Shown here piece after piece: positions 28,392 through 36,262 of a stretch of 64,000 nucleotides of DNA. Made by a program: the position numbers and the translations under genes. This DNA comes from JAYRWD01 sp041918255. Lineage in GTDB: Bacteria > Patescibacteriota > Dojkabacteria > B142 > WJKM01. The DNA is taken from NCBI GenBank assembly GCA_041918255.1, contig JAYRWD010000026.1, positions 43,697 through 107,696 of the forward strand. Reading direction: 5' to 3'. Within the stretch, counting starts at the first letter, position 1, and each line of letters starts with the position of its first letter. Under the pieces are notes generated by a model, which did no database searches, was not told the origin of the DNA, and saw only the letters and a program-made list of their open reading frames with translations.

Positions 28392-29750
28392 TTAGTCCCT
28401 TTCTAGCGAAGTTCCCCCTCCGTTATTGGTCGTTGTTATTTTTTGAGGGGGCGTTATGGTTGCTTTACCTCCGCCGACTTCGATCTGAGTTGGGTTGGGA
28501 TAAGCCCTAGTACCTTTCCCTGGACTTGGCGGTTGACAGTTAAAGGATTTAGGTGTCAAAAGACAAGCAAAAGGTCCTCCATACGCGCCAATGTCATTTC
28601 GTGATCCATCAGGATCATTAGATAGAAAGTCGGTATCACCAGCGTTCACTGCTGGCGAACTACCTTTTTGGATTCTGAAATCGCTTTTTTCTATAGAAAT
28701 AAATTTTGGAGCGACATTTAATAAATTAGTAGTGTCGGGTGTATAGGGTTCCTGGTTGTACCGAACTAGTTCATGGTTGCCCAAATTATCACTCAAATTA
28801 TATTTAAAATCTGGAATTGCGGTGGCGGCTAGACCGTAAATTAAGAAGATAACCGAATTGCCCCCGCTAATGATGTTGTTGCGTATTGAGATTTCTTGAA
28901 TTGTAGAACCGGTGATATGTATACTATCTCGAAGATTATAAAAAGTATTGTTTAAAATATTTCCTGAAGTAAAGTTCGCCAGGTAAATGCCATTTAAACC
29001 ACTGAATATATTTGACTTTAGATACAAATTAGAGATTTCCGCTTCGGCGAATAAGCCTCCGATAACATCGTAGTTATTAAACACGTTCCCGGTTATGTCT
29101 AGTATGTCAATGTGATGGCTTTCGTCTAATGTACTGATACCATAACATCTTGCGTAACAGTCAAAAACTGATTGATCAATTTTCACGTTTCGTGCGTTAC
29201 CAAGGAGTATTTGGTTGTTTTGGGATGAGTTAAAATAAGACATAGAAACATGAAGGTCTGCAATTGTTGAGTCGATCAGAACACCCCCCCGGGTTCCTAG
29301 ATTAAACCGGATATTGATTACATTCAGGCTTTCTACCGCGTAAAAGATATATGCTCCATCTGAATCATTCACTGTTAGTTCGGTCCCATTCCCTTCCCCT
29401 TGTAGGGTCAAAATTTTATTTATATTAATGCTGGTTGCTGGCATCTGATAATGCCCACTCTTAATGAGTATGGTATCTCCGTCCTGTGCGACATTTACTG
29501 CTTGGCGTATGGCTTCACCGTTAGGTTGTACTGCCTGTACAGGATAGTCGCACTCTCGTCGGACTTCTGAACAGACTACAAAAGTTCTTGGCTCTGAAGC
29601 TTTGGAAGCAACCTCGGTCGGCTCTTTGTCGCTAACTGCCACAGCAATTATCGCAAACAATAATCCAAGTATTAGAAATCCCGCGCCTAATAATAAAGTG
29701 AAATTTCTAGTTTTCGGGGCAGACATTGCGGTTGAATTTTCGAGCTTCAT
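28392..29750 (-). CDS. Membrane-anchored beta-helix protein
   Basis: The 452-residue product has an N-terminal transmembrane anchor (about 17-40, LLLGAGFLILGLLFAIIAVAV). Then comes IRQAVNVAQDGDTILIKSGHY, the typical opening of NosD/DUF1565-like right-handed beta-helices ('I..A...A..GDTI.v..G.Y'). Repeats rich in Asn and Ile follow (ISNLYLKSNIFSG, EISIRNNIISGG) and the sequence ends in a Pro/Gly/Thr-rich tail (PPSPGKGTRAYPNPTQ...). A C-terminal DxDxDPDGSRNDIGAYGG-like block is common in secreted helix proteins. It is likely exposed on the cell surface, with ligand unknown. It is transcribed opposite to the giant gene. Confidence 0.74.
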   Translation of the reverse strand: MKLENSTAMSAPKTRNFTLLLGAGFLILGLLFAIIAVAVSDKEPTEVASKASEPRTFVVCSEVRRECDYPVQAVQPNGEAIRQAVNVAQDGDTILIKSGHYQMPATSININKILTLQGEGNGTELTVNDSDGAYIFYAVESLNVINIRFNLGTRGGVLIDSTIADLHVSMSYFNSSQNNQILLGNARNVKIDQSVFDCYARCYGISTLDESHHIDILDITGNVFNNYDVIGGLFAEAEISNLYLKSNIFSGLNGIYLANFTSGNILNNTFYNLRDSIHITGSTIQEISIRNNIISGGNSVIFLIYGLAATAIPDFKYNLSDNLGNHELVRYNQEPYTPDTTNLLNVAPKFISIEKSDFRIQKGSSPAVNAGDTDFLSNDPDGSRNDIGAYGGPFACLLTPKSFNCQPPSPGKGTRAYPNPTQIEVGGGKATITPPQKITTTNNGGGTSLERD

Positions 29751-29831
29751 GTTTGTGAACGGTTAATATGTAAAGAAACCTTGACTAATCTACAAACAGT
29801 ATAAAAGAATGGAATGTTCAAATCAAATAAA

Positions 29832-29856
29832 AAACCCTCCCAGTTTGGGAGGGTTT
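29832..29856 (-). terminator. Rho-independent terminator of the RRM protein gene
   Basis: An 11-bp inverted repeat (AAACCCTCCCA/TGGGAGGGTTT) with a 3-nt loop, followed on the minus strand by a T-rich run. It sits 22 bp beyond the stop codon of the RNA-binding protein gene. Confidence 0.85.
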
Positions 29857-29877
29857 GGAAGTATCGCTAAAGTTTAT

Positions 29878-30144
29878 TTAGTCTCGCTCTTCCTTCTGTG
29901 GCTTTGCTTCCGACACATAGATTACTCTACCGTCGACTTCGGCCTTCGCATTTAGCTCTTCAATAGCCTTTTGCGCTTCCTCGGGAGTTGACATAGTCAC
30001 GAACCCGAATCCCTTTGATCGGTTCTTTACCTTATCGTAAATGATTTTGACATCAAGAACCGTTCCAACCTGGCTAAAGACTTCTTTGAGTTGGTCTTCT
30101 GTGGCTCGCCAGGAAATGTTGCCTACGAATAGTTTATTCGTCAT
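29878..30144 (-). CDS. RRM-domain RNA-binding protein
   Basis: This 88-residue protein is a single RNA recognition motif. RNP2 is KLFVGNI (residues 4-10) and RNP1 is RSKGFGFVTM (about 42-51); ATEDQLKEVFSQVG and EEAQKAIEELN form the two helices. The short acidic tail is QKEERD. Bacterial single-RRM proteins of this type bind single-stranded RNA and are often cold-induced. The gene stands alone with its own terminator downstream. Confidence 0.92.
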   Translation of the reverse strand: MTNKLFVGNISWRATEDQLKEVFSQVGTVLDVKIIYDKVKNRSKGFGFVTMSTPEEAQKAIEELNAKAEVDGRVIYVSEAKPQKEERD

Positions 30145-30327
30145 GATTTAGGCATAAAATAAAAAAATAAAGTATCGAATCCCGAGAAATAAAAAGCTAC
30201 TGAAGTAATTTTTATTCCTGATCATCGCAAGGCAATTATAACATTATTGGGCGAACTAAATAAATGCTCTCTCTTCTTTGCTTCCGTCGAGCTAAGAAAG
30301 AAATGTTTTAACTAAAACAAAAGATCA

Positions 30328-30543
30328 TTAGTTTTTTATAGCAGCAAGTTTGTTCCGTATTTCATCGGCTTTGTAGCGTCCAAAGGTTGAAGCAAGCAGT
30401 TCAAGGCCAAGCGTGTCCATGCTCATCCTATCCGGACACTGAAATTTGAATTTAGTACCATCTATTTCGATTTCGAGGATGTATGCATCAGGATCCCAGA
30501 TCTCTTGTTTTGTTGTGGTTTGATCATGCATAGCAAAAGTCAA
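30328..30543 (-). CDS. Hypothetical small protein
   Basis: A 71-residue frame (MTFAMHDQTTTKQEIWDPDAY...) with a beta-like ILEIEIDGTKFKFQCPDR segment and a helical C-terminus (LGLELLASTFGRYKADEIRNKLAAIK). No family is recognised. M5 is an alternative start. The protein-like pattern and separate intergenic position make it plausible. Confidence 0.55.
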   Translation of the reverse strand: MTFAMHDQTTTKQEIWDPDAYILEIEIDGTKFKFQCPDRMSMDTLGLELLASTFGRYKADEIRNKLAAIKN

Positions 30544-30662
30544 TGATATTAATAGTTGGGATAATGAATACTTATAATTATAACTTATTGCGGAAGGCGA
30601 ATGCTATTATCGGTTCTTTTTGTTAAACTTAGGCGTAACTTATTTTTTATCTTACATACGGT

Positions 30663-30881
30663 ATGCTACACAAGATAACCTTTCTTCTACTTATGGTGGG
30701 AGGATTGAATTGGCTTCTAGTCGGTCTCTTGGGATGGGATGTAGGGATGCTTTTTGGAGGCCAAGACGCCATGGTTTCTAGATTAGTCTATGTGCTAGTT
30801 GGAGTCTCTGCTCTATACGAACTTGCCACTCACATGAAAAATTGCAAGGAATGTGAAATGGGGGATAAGAAATCAGCATAA
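30663..30881 (+). CDS. DUF378-family small membrane protein
   Basis: This 72-residue protein has two transmembrane helices and the DUF378 pattern: MVGGLNWLLVGLLGWDVGMLFGG, split here as VGGLNWLLVGL and DVGMLFG, then RLVYVLVGVSALYEL. A short Cys-containing tail (NCKECEMGDKKSA) follows. The family is widespread, with unknown function. A strong terminator lies 60 bp downstream. Confidence 0.85.
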   Translation: MLHKITFLLLMVGGLNWLLVGLLGWDVGMLFGGQDAMVSRLVYVLVGVSALYELATHMKNCKECEMGDKKSA

Positions 30882-30920
30882 GGAGCCGATTTTTTTTAAA
30901 GAGTTCGGAATATTTCGAAG

Positions 30921-31223
30921 TTAATTATTTATCGTTGCCCGGGAGGAGAGGGATCCTCCCTTTTTTATTAACTCCTCCTTTTGTAATCTGGTCATTTGTT
31001 TTATCTTCCTTTCCATTTTCAACGCTAGCGATCTATCAGCAACTTCGATAGCGTATACACACTTAAAAGGTAATTTAGATCGTACGTATTTAGAGCCCCT
31101 ACCTTCATTATGGTCACCAAGTCGCTTCGGAAGATTATTCGTAATCCCCGTATAGAGAGAACTATCGTTACATCTAAGGATATATACGGTATACATTTCT
31201 TGTAAAAAGTCAGAAGTCTTCAT
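30921..31223 (-). CDS. GIY-YIG nuclease-fold protein (UPF0213-like)
   Basis: A 100-residue protein with the compact GIY-YIG domain: YTVYILRCNDSSLYTGITNNLPKRL, split as YTVYILRC and SLYTGITN, then HNEGRGSKYVRSK and a C-terminal catalytic-type glutamate helix (LALKMERKIKQMTRLQKEEL). Family members are small single-domain proteins; DNA or RNA cleavage is assumed but rarely tested. The internal ATG at 31196 (MYTVYI) fits the family start better than 31223. Its 3' end overlaps a terminator serving the convergent gene. Confidence 0.85.
   Translation of the reverse strand: MKTSDFLQEMYTVYILRCNDSSLYTGITNNLPKRLGDHNEGRGSKYVRSKLPFKCVYAIEVADRSLALKMERKIKQMTRLQKEELIKKGGSLSSRATINN
30941..30966 (+). terminator. 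Rho-independent terminator after the DUF378 gene
   Basis: Inverted repeat GGGAGGA/TCCTCCC with a 6-nt loop and a run of six T on the plus strand. It overlaps the 3' coding end of the convergent GIY-YIG gene, so the last codons of that gene double as this terminator. Confidence 0.8.
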
Positions 31224-31279
31224 TGATGATACACCAGAAAGCGGAGGTTTAATGAAATTTAATTACCATAAATCTAACT

Positions 31280-31303
31280 CCTTGAAATTGGCAGATTTCA
31301 AGG
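31280..31303. repeat. Inverted repeat (9-bp arms)
   Basis: CCTTGAAAT and ATTTCAAGG are separated by 6 bases in the intergenic region before the next plus-strand gene. It may be an operator or weak terminator. There is no T run on the plus side. Confidence 0.4.
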
Positions 31304-31427
31304 AAGCTCCCTCCTCGTACTTGACAAATTAGGCGGATCTGACGTGGAAGATATCGCGTCCTTGCAATATATATATATATGCGAGAATTGTCCTGTTGCA
31401 TATTTAAATTTATAAAATCATAACTAT

Positions 31428-32060
31428 ATGTCAACAGATCAAAGCAAAGAATTACCTTATGCAAATTCAAACCGAGAAGCTGCCGAACAAGTGTGCGTGA
31501 CTCTTACTGGTGCCCCTAATTACAATATAGCACCAGTGGGTGGTGCCAGAGCAGTTGACCTATTAAATGGTTTCGAAGACCTACTAGCTAGCCTTGGGGA
31601 AATCGACGAATCCCCCGAACCATTGACGCCAGAGGATAAGAGGAAATTTTTATTGGGCAAACTTATTAAAGCTCCCGCTGATATGCTTGCTCTCATGCAC
31701 GGATCTGACACATTAAAAGCATTACCTTTGACTCAAAGTGATTTTAAGGAAAGTAGGGAAGTAGAAGATGGATATACTGTAGGAAAGTATTTTACGAAAG
31801 ATCGATTCCCTGAGTTGAGTACTTTATGGGGAGAACTTACTAGTGAAGAATTTATAACGGGTCAGTTGAGACCAGCTTTAATTCAGTACTTTACACGAAG
31901 GAAAGATGAACTACAGGGCTATATTGATAACTCTTCTCTCGAAGGAATGGAACAAGTGTACAAAGCTAAAGATGTTGCTGCTTATAGATATGAACTTCCT
32001 CTTATTCAACAGACCTTACAAATCCTTACACAACGTGTTACTCAAGCGCTACCGGACTAA
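31428..32060 (+). CDS. Hypothetical soluble protein
   Basis: A 210-residue acidic protein with no signal peptide or membrane segment. It starts MSTDQSKELPYANSNREAAE. Recognisable patches are VGGARAVDLLNGFEDLLASL, PLTPEDKRKFLLGKLIKAPA and a helical C-terminus (YELPLIQQTLQILTQRVTQ). I do not recognise a family. A TA microsatellite lies about 50 bp upstream of the ATG. Coding character is good over the full length. Confidence 0.6.
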   Translation: MSTDQSKELPYANSNREAAEQVCVTLTGAPNYNIAPVGGARAVDLLNGFEDLLASLGEIDESPEPLTPEDKRKFLLGKLIKAPADMLALMHGSDTLKALPLTQSDFKESREVEDGYTVGKYFTKDRFPELSTLWGELTSEEFITGQLRPALIQYFTRRKDELQGYIDNSSLEGMEQVYKAKDVAAYRYELPLIQQTLQILTQRVTQALPD

Positions 32061-32148
32061 CAATGTTTTGCGGGTATTGGTGGTACCTTAGGTGTTATTG
32101 TTCAAAGCTAAATCGTTATTGAACTGAAGTAATTTGCTTGTTGGGCAA

Positions 32149-32289
32149 TCAATACTTAGTTGGATCAAATCTGCTAGTATTAGCTCTTTTAGCTCCTCTT
32201 AAGCTATTCCCGCAAGATACACAATGGTCGACCCCTGTACAGGGATTAGTATCTTTGCAATATGGACAAATTCTTTCTCGGTCTTCCAA
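32149..32289 (-). CDS. Small zinc-ribbon-like protein, start uncertain
   Basis: A frame on the minus strand contains ICPYCKDTNPC and HCVSCGNSL, two CxxC pairs typical of a zinc ribbon, and ends TSRFDPTKY. It is open back to 32394 (KWSIPKGPTVDEQRAAYY...) without any ATG or GTG in frame. The only in-frame standard start is TTG at 32289, giving 46 residues. An ATG at about 32377 lies in another frame, so a frameshift or a decayed gene is possible. Confidence 0.4.
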   Translation of the reverse strand: MEDRERICPYCKDTNPCTGVDHCVSCGNSLRGAKRANTSRFDPTKY

Positions 32290-32399
32290 TAAGTTTATTC
32301 GTCCGGCATGATCGCGATTAGCTCTGTAGTAGGCAGCCCTTTGTTCATCTACTGTGGGACCCTTCGGTATCGACCATTTTAAATCATAACAAAATTAAA

Positions 32400-32515
32400 G
32401 TGGCGGGAATAGCCACAGGCCACAACTCAGGTTAAGTTCAAACTTCGCTAAAGCTCGTTTTAACTAACACCTGGTTTGTCGAACCCTGCGGGTTCTTATC
32501 CCAGTTCATCATAAA
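32400..32515 (-). other. Structured segment downstream of tmRNA
   Basis: On the minus strand this stretch can form several hairpins: AACCCGCAGGGTT, a longer one pairing CAGGTGTTAGTT with AACTTAACCTG, and a final GTGGC/GCCAC hairpin (32400-32416) followed by TTTAATTTT, which looks like a weak terminator. It may be the 3' part of the ssrA transcript or a separate small RNA. Confidence 0.35.
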
Positions 32516-32553
32516 GGGCTCTGGCATTGATCTAAAGATCAATGCCAAGGCCC
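32516..32553 (-). terminator. Hairpin directly after ssrA
   Basis: An almost perfect inverted repeat with ~17-bp arms (GGGC..TGGCATTGATCT / AGATCAATGCCA..GCCC) begins 4 bp beyond the tmRNA 3' end. The following T run is short (TTTATGATG). It probably acts as a terminator or as a 3' processing and stability structure. Confidence 0.6.
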
Positions 32554-32556
32554 TTG

Positions 32557-33005
32557 TGGAGATGGCGGGAATCGAACCCGCGTCCAAAGTAATTTTCATT
32601 TGCCCTCTACATGCTTGTTTCGTTCTATTGTTTAGGTGATTTGCTAATAAAGAGCGAACAAAAAACTAGCAAACCCCGCGCCCTATATTCTTGACTTAGT
32701 TCTCGGGCCAGAGAACTAAGCTGTACCCGAACTTTGTGACGACCATAAATCTCTCATTCGGGAAAGAAAATTTATGGTCTCCGAGTCAAACTCAGTATGT
32801 CGAGTTTAGGCTACAGAAGCAAAGTTGAATTTTGGCAAAAAAGCGCTAGCGATAAAATCGGAAGCAGCTTCCAAGCTTTTTACAACCTTGCTGAAAATGT
32901 TTTGAATGCCGTTTAAATTGGCTGAAATTTGTTGATAACGGAGAAAATTTCAACTCCGGCATGCCAACAAATCAAAATTTACCCTGTCGAAGCCTGGACA
33001 TCCCC
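32557..33005 (-). ncRNA. ssrA: tmRNA (transfer-messenger RNA)
   Basis: The 5' end GGGGATGTCCAGGCTTCGACAGG matches the tmRNA 5' consensus and pairs with CATCTCC at the 3' end. The 3' half shows GGACGCGGGTTCGATTCCCGCC. CCA is not encoded (CAA follows). Pseudoknot 1 can be drawn: CGGAG/CTCCG with loop TGAAATTT pairing to AAATTTCA. Twelve nucleotides later a frame opens with GGC (32910) and runs 34 codons to TAA (32806-32808). The encoded tag ends in NFASVA and would mark stalled proteins for proteolysis. SmpB is encoded at 8460-8915. A 34-residue tag is unusually long; most are about 10-15. Confidence 0.93.
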
Positions 33006-33075
33006 CGAGAAGATTCAAAAATAGATCGTTTTAGATACTCTCGGCGAGCTTCGACATCTTGTAAAAGAGCATAAT

Positions 33076-33081
33076 ATTATA
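33076..33081 (-). promoter_or_regulatory. Putative -10 element of ssrA (TATAAT)
   Basis: A perfect TATAAT on the minus strand, about 70 bp before the mature tmRNA 5' end. It would give a precursor leader of ~60 nt needing RNase P cleavage. No good -35 was seen. Confidence 0.4.
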
Positions 33082-33121
33082 GCATAGATTACTATGGGGT
33101 TGCCGGTTATATTGTTGCATA

Positions 33122-33868
33122 CTATCCACGCGCAAAGACTAACGCTTTAACTTCTTTTATCCCAGCTTTTTTCAGGATGGAAGCGCACTCTTCGAGGGTT
33201 GTGCCCGTAGTCATCACATCATCGATTAGAATAGGTTCAAGACCCGAAATCTTAACCTGTTTTATCAAACGAAAGTTTGGCATAAAAGCTTGTTTCAGGT
33301 TCTCCATACGTTGTGTTTTGTCCATTCCAACTTGAGTCTTTGTGTTGCGAGTTCGATCTACTAAGTTTTTCACTTCGATACTATTACCAAATTGATTAAT
33401 ACGTTTTGCTAATTTTTGTGCAATTAATTCAGCTTGATTAAATCCGCGGGACCAAAGCTTGAATCTGTGTAAAGGTATGGGAACCAAAACAGCATTACTA
33501 AAAAAATCAATATCAATCGATTCGAGTATAAGATTCGTTATTATTTCCGCTACCTTTGTCTGTAAGTGATACTTCAACTCCGACACAAGTGCCTTTGCAA
33601 GGTCGGTGTACTGATAACAAACCGCTACTCGGCTGAGATTGGTTCTGCTTTCACAACCTTTATGCACAAAAGTTTCGGGCCGGGTACCTAAGATATCCTG
33701 TCTACATACGTGACAGTTGCGACCGGCTGCGTAATAGATGCCCCGGGTTTTGCAATAATCACAAAGGAGGGTATGGTATTTGCCACAACCTACGCAGCAA
33801 GAGGGAAGTATAAATTCGGAAAATGAATTCCAAAGAACATTTAGCCGGATTTGATTTAGCGCAAACAA
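33122..33868 (-). CDS. comF: ComF-family phosphoribosyltransferase-like protein
   Basis: The protein has an N-terminal zinc ribbon with four CxxC-type pairs (CVGCGK, CDYCK, CHVCR). A phosphoribosyltransferase fold follows: VLVPIPLHRFKLWSRGFNQAELIA, split here as VPIPLHRFKLW and RGFNQAELIA, then the PRPP-binding ILIDDVMTTGTT near the C-terminus. ComF proteins are needed for DNA uptake and processing in competent bacteria. The frame is open to a TTG at 33916, which would overlap sodA by 38 bp. The TTG at 33868, 11 bp after the sodA stop, gives a cleaner junction. It is co-directional with sodA, and ssrA follows. Confidence 0.87.
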   Translation of the reverse strand: MFALNQIRLNVLWNSFSEFILPSCCVGCGKYHTLLCDYCKTRGIYYAAGRNCHVCRQDILGTRPETFVHKGCESRTNLSRVAVCYQYTDLAKALVSELKYHLQTKVAEIITNLILESIDIDFFSNAVLVPIPLHRFKLWSRGFNQAELIAQKLAKRINQFGNSIEVKNLVDRTRNTKTQVGMDKTQRMENLKQAFMPNFRLIKQVKISGLEPILIDDVMTTGTTLEECASILKKAGIKEVKALVFARG

Positions 33869-33878
33869 CTTAGTGGAA

Positions 33879-34508
33879 TTAAAGAAGTGCCCTGTCCTTG
33901 TCCCATGCTTTGACAAACAATTCTTCCACTTTTGCCCAATTTACAACATTCCACCAAGCATCGATATACTCTTGTCTTCGGTTTTGATATTTCAGATAGT
34001 AAGCGTGCTCCCATACATCAAGCCCTAGCAGTGGGATATGCCCATCGAGAAGGGGCGAATCTTGGTTGGGTGTGGAAATCAAATGGAGGGAATTATCCGC
34101 AGCCAACACAAGCCATGACCAGCCAGAGCCAAATCTACTCATCGCGGTTTTGGCAAATTCATCCTTAAATAAATCCATGTTGCCAAATTTCTTTTCAAGT
34201 TGCTCAATAATTTGTCCCTCAAGCTTTTGCTCTGATTTCGGCGTTAGTGTCTGCCAGAATAATGAATGATTTGCGTGCCCACCACCATGGTTTATAACTG
34301 CTTGACGTTTGTCTTCAGGTACTTCGTCGATGGCTTGCAATAGCTCTTCAACGGGCAAACTAGCCAGTTCTTTAAGGCCCTCAAGCGCGGTGTTTAGTTT
34401 GTCAATATACGCTTGATGATGTTTGGTGTGATGAATGTGCATGGTCTGTTCATCGATGAAGGGCTCAAGGGCATTGTATTCGTATTGTAGTTGCGGTAAA
34501 GTGTGCAT
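33879..34508 (-). CDS. sodA: Superoxide dismutase (Mn-type residues)
   Basis: This 209-residue protein matches the Fe/Mn SOD family. It starts LPQLQYEYNALEPFID and has the helical hairpin HIHHTKHHQAYIDKLN (metal His). HANHSLFW (second His) and the signature DVWEHAYYLKYQN (Asp and His) follow. STPNQDSPL and GGGHANHS favour manganese over iron by comparison with E. coli SodA. It converts superoxide to peroxide and oxygen. No signal peptide is present, so it is cytosolic. Possession of SOD suggests exposure to oxygen, which many CPR bacteria do not defend against this way. Confidence 0.92.
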   Translation of the reverse strand: MHTLPQLQYEYNALEPFIDEQTMHIHHTKHHQAYIDKLNTALEGLKELASLPVEELLQAIDEVPEDKRQAVINHGGGHANHSLFWQTLTPKSEQKLEGQIIEQLEKKFGNMDLFKDEFAKTAMSRFGSGWSWLVLAADNSLHLISTPNQDSPLLDGHIPLLGLDVWEHAYYLKYQNRRQEYIDAWWNVVNWAKVEELFVKAWDKDRALL

Positions 34509-34634
34509 AATTGTCGAAAAGTAAAATCAAATAATACTGGAGTTATGTTAATATTATAATATTGTTGAAGTTATAAGCAAGTGGAATTCTGCGATCCTCT
34601 GTTTCGCCTATTTCTAAATGTAAATTTTAAAACA

Positions 34635-35126
34635 ATGGAGTTCAATGATGTAATAAATGAATTTGATGAAGTTATTGACTCAGTAGAACAGCAAGAGTTA
34701 TACAAGAGTAAGTTACCTCATAGGATAGTCCACGTTTTGCTCTTTGATAAAAAAAAGCGTCTATTATTGCAACAACGGAGCAAGAATAAAAGCTTTTGCC
34801 CATTATGTTGGGTAACCTCCGCAAATGGACATGTGATATCCGGCGAGACACCTAGACAGGCTGCGGGAAGGGAATGTCAGGAAGAATTGGGTATCCGTCC
34901 TGGATTCAGATTATGGTTTAAAGATAGATATGATGATCCGAGAGGCTTTTTTAAATTTTTGAACGTTTATACAGGTGAATTAAGCGAAAATTATAAGACT
35001 GATCCTGTTGAAGTTGAAAAAGTTGAACTGTTAACCTTAAAAGGAATAGAAGAATTAAAGCAGAAAGGAGAAAAATTCCATCCAGAATTGGAGTATATAC
35101 TCAATAAGTTTCTAGGATTTAATTAA
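34635..35126 (+). CDS. NUDIX hydrolase (IPP-isomerase-like subgroup)
   Basis: The NUDIX box is complete: GHVISGETPRQAAGRECQEELGI, shown here as GHVISGE and RECQEELGI (Gx5Ex7REUxEExGU). Upstream, KLPHRIVHVLLFDKKKRLLLQQRSKNK resembles the isopentenyl-diphosphate isomerase and Yfcd-like subgroup. These enzymes hydrolyse or isomerise nucleoside or isoprenoid diphosphates; the substrate cannot be told from the sequence. The frame is open from GTG 34581, but the ATG at 34635 starts the conserved part more naturally. A TATAAT lies about 80 bp upstream. Confidence 0.85.
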   Translation: MEFNDVINEFDEVIDSVEQQELYKSKLPHRIVHVLLFDKKKRLLLQQRSKNKSFCPLCWVTSANGHVISGETPRQAAGRECQEELGIRPGFRLWFKDRYDDPRGFFKFLNVYTGELSENYKTDPVEVEKVELLTLKGIEELKQKGEKFHPELEYILNKFLGFN

Positions 35127-35214
35127 GTAGAATTAGGGAAAATAAATAAATTCGTTACTCTAATTTATAGCAAGAAGTTTCAAGAAATTTTGGATGTCTC
35201 TGGAGCTAGATTTA

Positions 35215-35964
35215 TCATATGAGTTTTAGAGCTCTTGCAGCAGGTTCATGATCATATCTAAGTTGTAAAGTTTTCTCTGTTAACTTATCTCGAGTGAATC
35301 GAATAAGTGTTTCTTGCAAATAAGCGAGTTCCCCTTGAACTTCTGTTAGCGTTCCGAGAGTGATCGAATAACCGTTCGTAAGAGGTATAGCATCATTACT
35401 ATTATAGAATTGGCTCAAAAGTAATCCCAAAATGTCTGCTCGACCTAGCACAATTAATCCAAATCCAGTTAATTTGAAGAGAGCTGCTTCAAAAGCAGGG
35501 AGCGCCTTCAGTCCTAAGCTTCCGTATAATCTTTTTGCTTCATCCGAATCGGGATTAAAATTGTCTCGAATATGTGAGAGGGGACCACTGTATCCATTTT
35601 TCCTCAAATCTTCATACCCGTTAACCTCCGTTGCTAAATGTGGCCGCCTACAATCTACTTGATCGTAGGCTGAATCTAGGGCGTACATTCGGGATTCTCC
35701 TCTATATAGCAAGTGAGAGTGCGGCATTTTTTTATCTCTCAGTCTAGCGAAGCGTATGAAGACCCCAGGGGGCCCACTTAACCTCCCCTGTGCCGGCAGG
35801 GGAGCTAATTCTATACCCGAAAGGTTTGCTAAATGAATACCGAGAGCAGCGTTAGCTGTGTGGCACAAAGGTGCTGTATTTCCGTGTGTTGTGCGCCATG
35901 GGTCTAGAGTCCGGGCGACCATACTTGCCGCATCATTTAGTTGTGAGAAATCTAGTTCCTGCAA
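35215..35964 (-). CDS. Hypothetical protein with possible Cys-His-Asp arrangement
   Basis: A 249-residue soluble protein starting at TTG. Residues LCHTANAALGIHL, then MPHSHLLYRG and MYALDSAYDQV, place a cysteine, a histidine and an aspartate in the order of transglutaminase-like or papain-like enzymes. This is a pattern guess, not a family match. The C-terminal half is helical (ALPAFEAALFKLTGFGLIVLG, shortened here, and VQGELAYLQETLIRF). No signal peptide is present. It is convergent with the NUDIX gene. Confidence 0.55.
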   Translation of the reverse strand: MQELDFSQLNDAASMVARTLDPWRTTHGNTAPLCHTANAALGIHLANLSGIELAPLPAQGRLSGPPGVFIRFARLRDKKMPHSHLLYRGESRMYALDSAYDQVDCRRPHLATEVNGYEDLRKNGYSGPLSHIRDNFNPDSDEAKRLYGSLGLKALPAFEAALFKLTGFGLIVLGRADILGLLLSQFYNSNDAIPLTNGYSITLGTLTEVQGELAYLQETLIRFTRDKLTEKTLQLRYDHEPAARALKLI

Positions 35965-36182
35965 TACTACTGATATGCTAATAGAAAAAATATATTTAAC
36001 TATATCATAATCGACCTATATTTCCAACTATATGGCTTGATTTAAAGTAAATGAAAAAGAGTTGGAAAAGTTTAGCTAACTCCCTATGGAATGCTAGTAA
36101 GTTGTTTTTATCCTTCCTATTAAAAAGTAGCATTCACATTAGCTCATGAACTTTAGAGTTATTTAGAAGACTATAGTTTATT
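35965..36182. other. AT-rich intergenic region
   Basis: About 220 bp between the TTG-started unknown gene and the frameshifted membrane protein gene. It is AT-rich, with no coding sequence, RNA or strong hairpin recognised. Confidence 0.35.
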
Positions 36183-36262
36183 TCATAAGGATGAATAAAA
36201 TTCCTTTAGCTCTTCTGGTGAATTCGCAATCGGGTCTTCTTCTGCTTCACCAGTTTTTGGGT

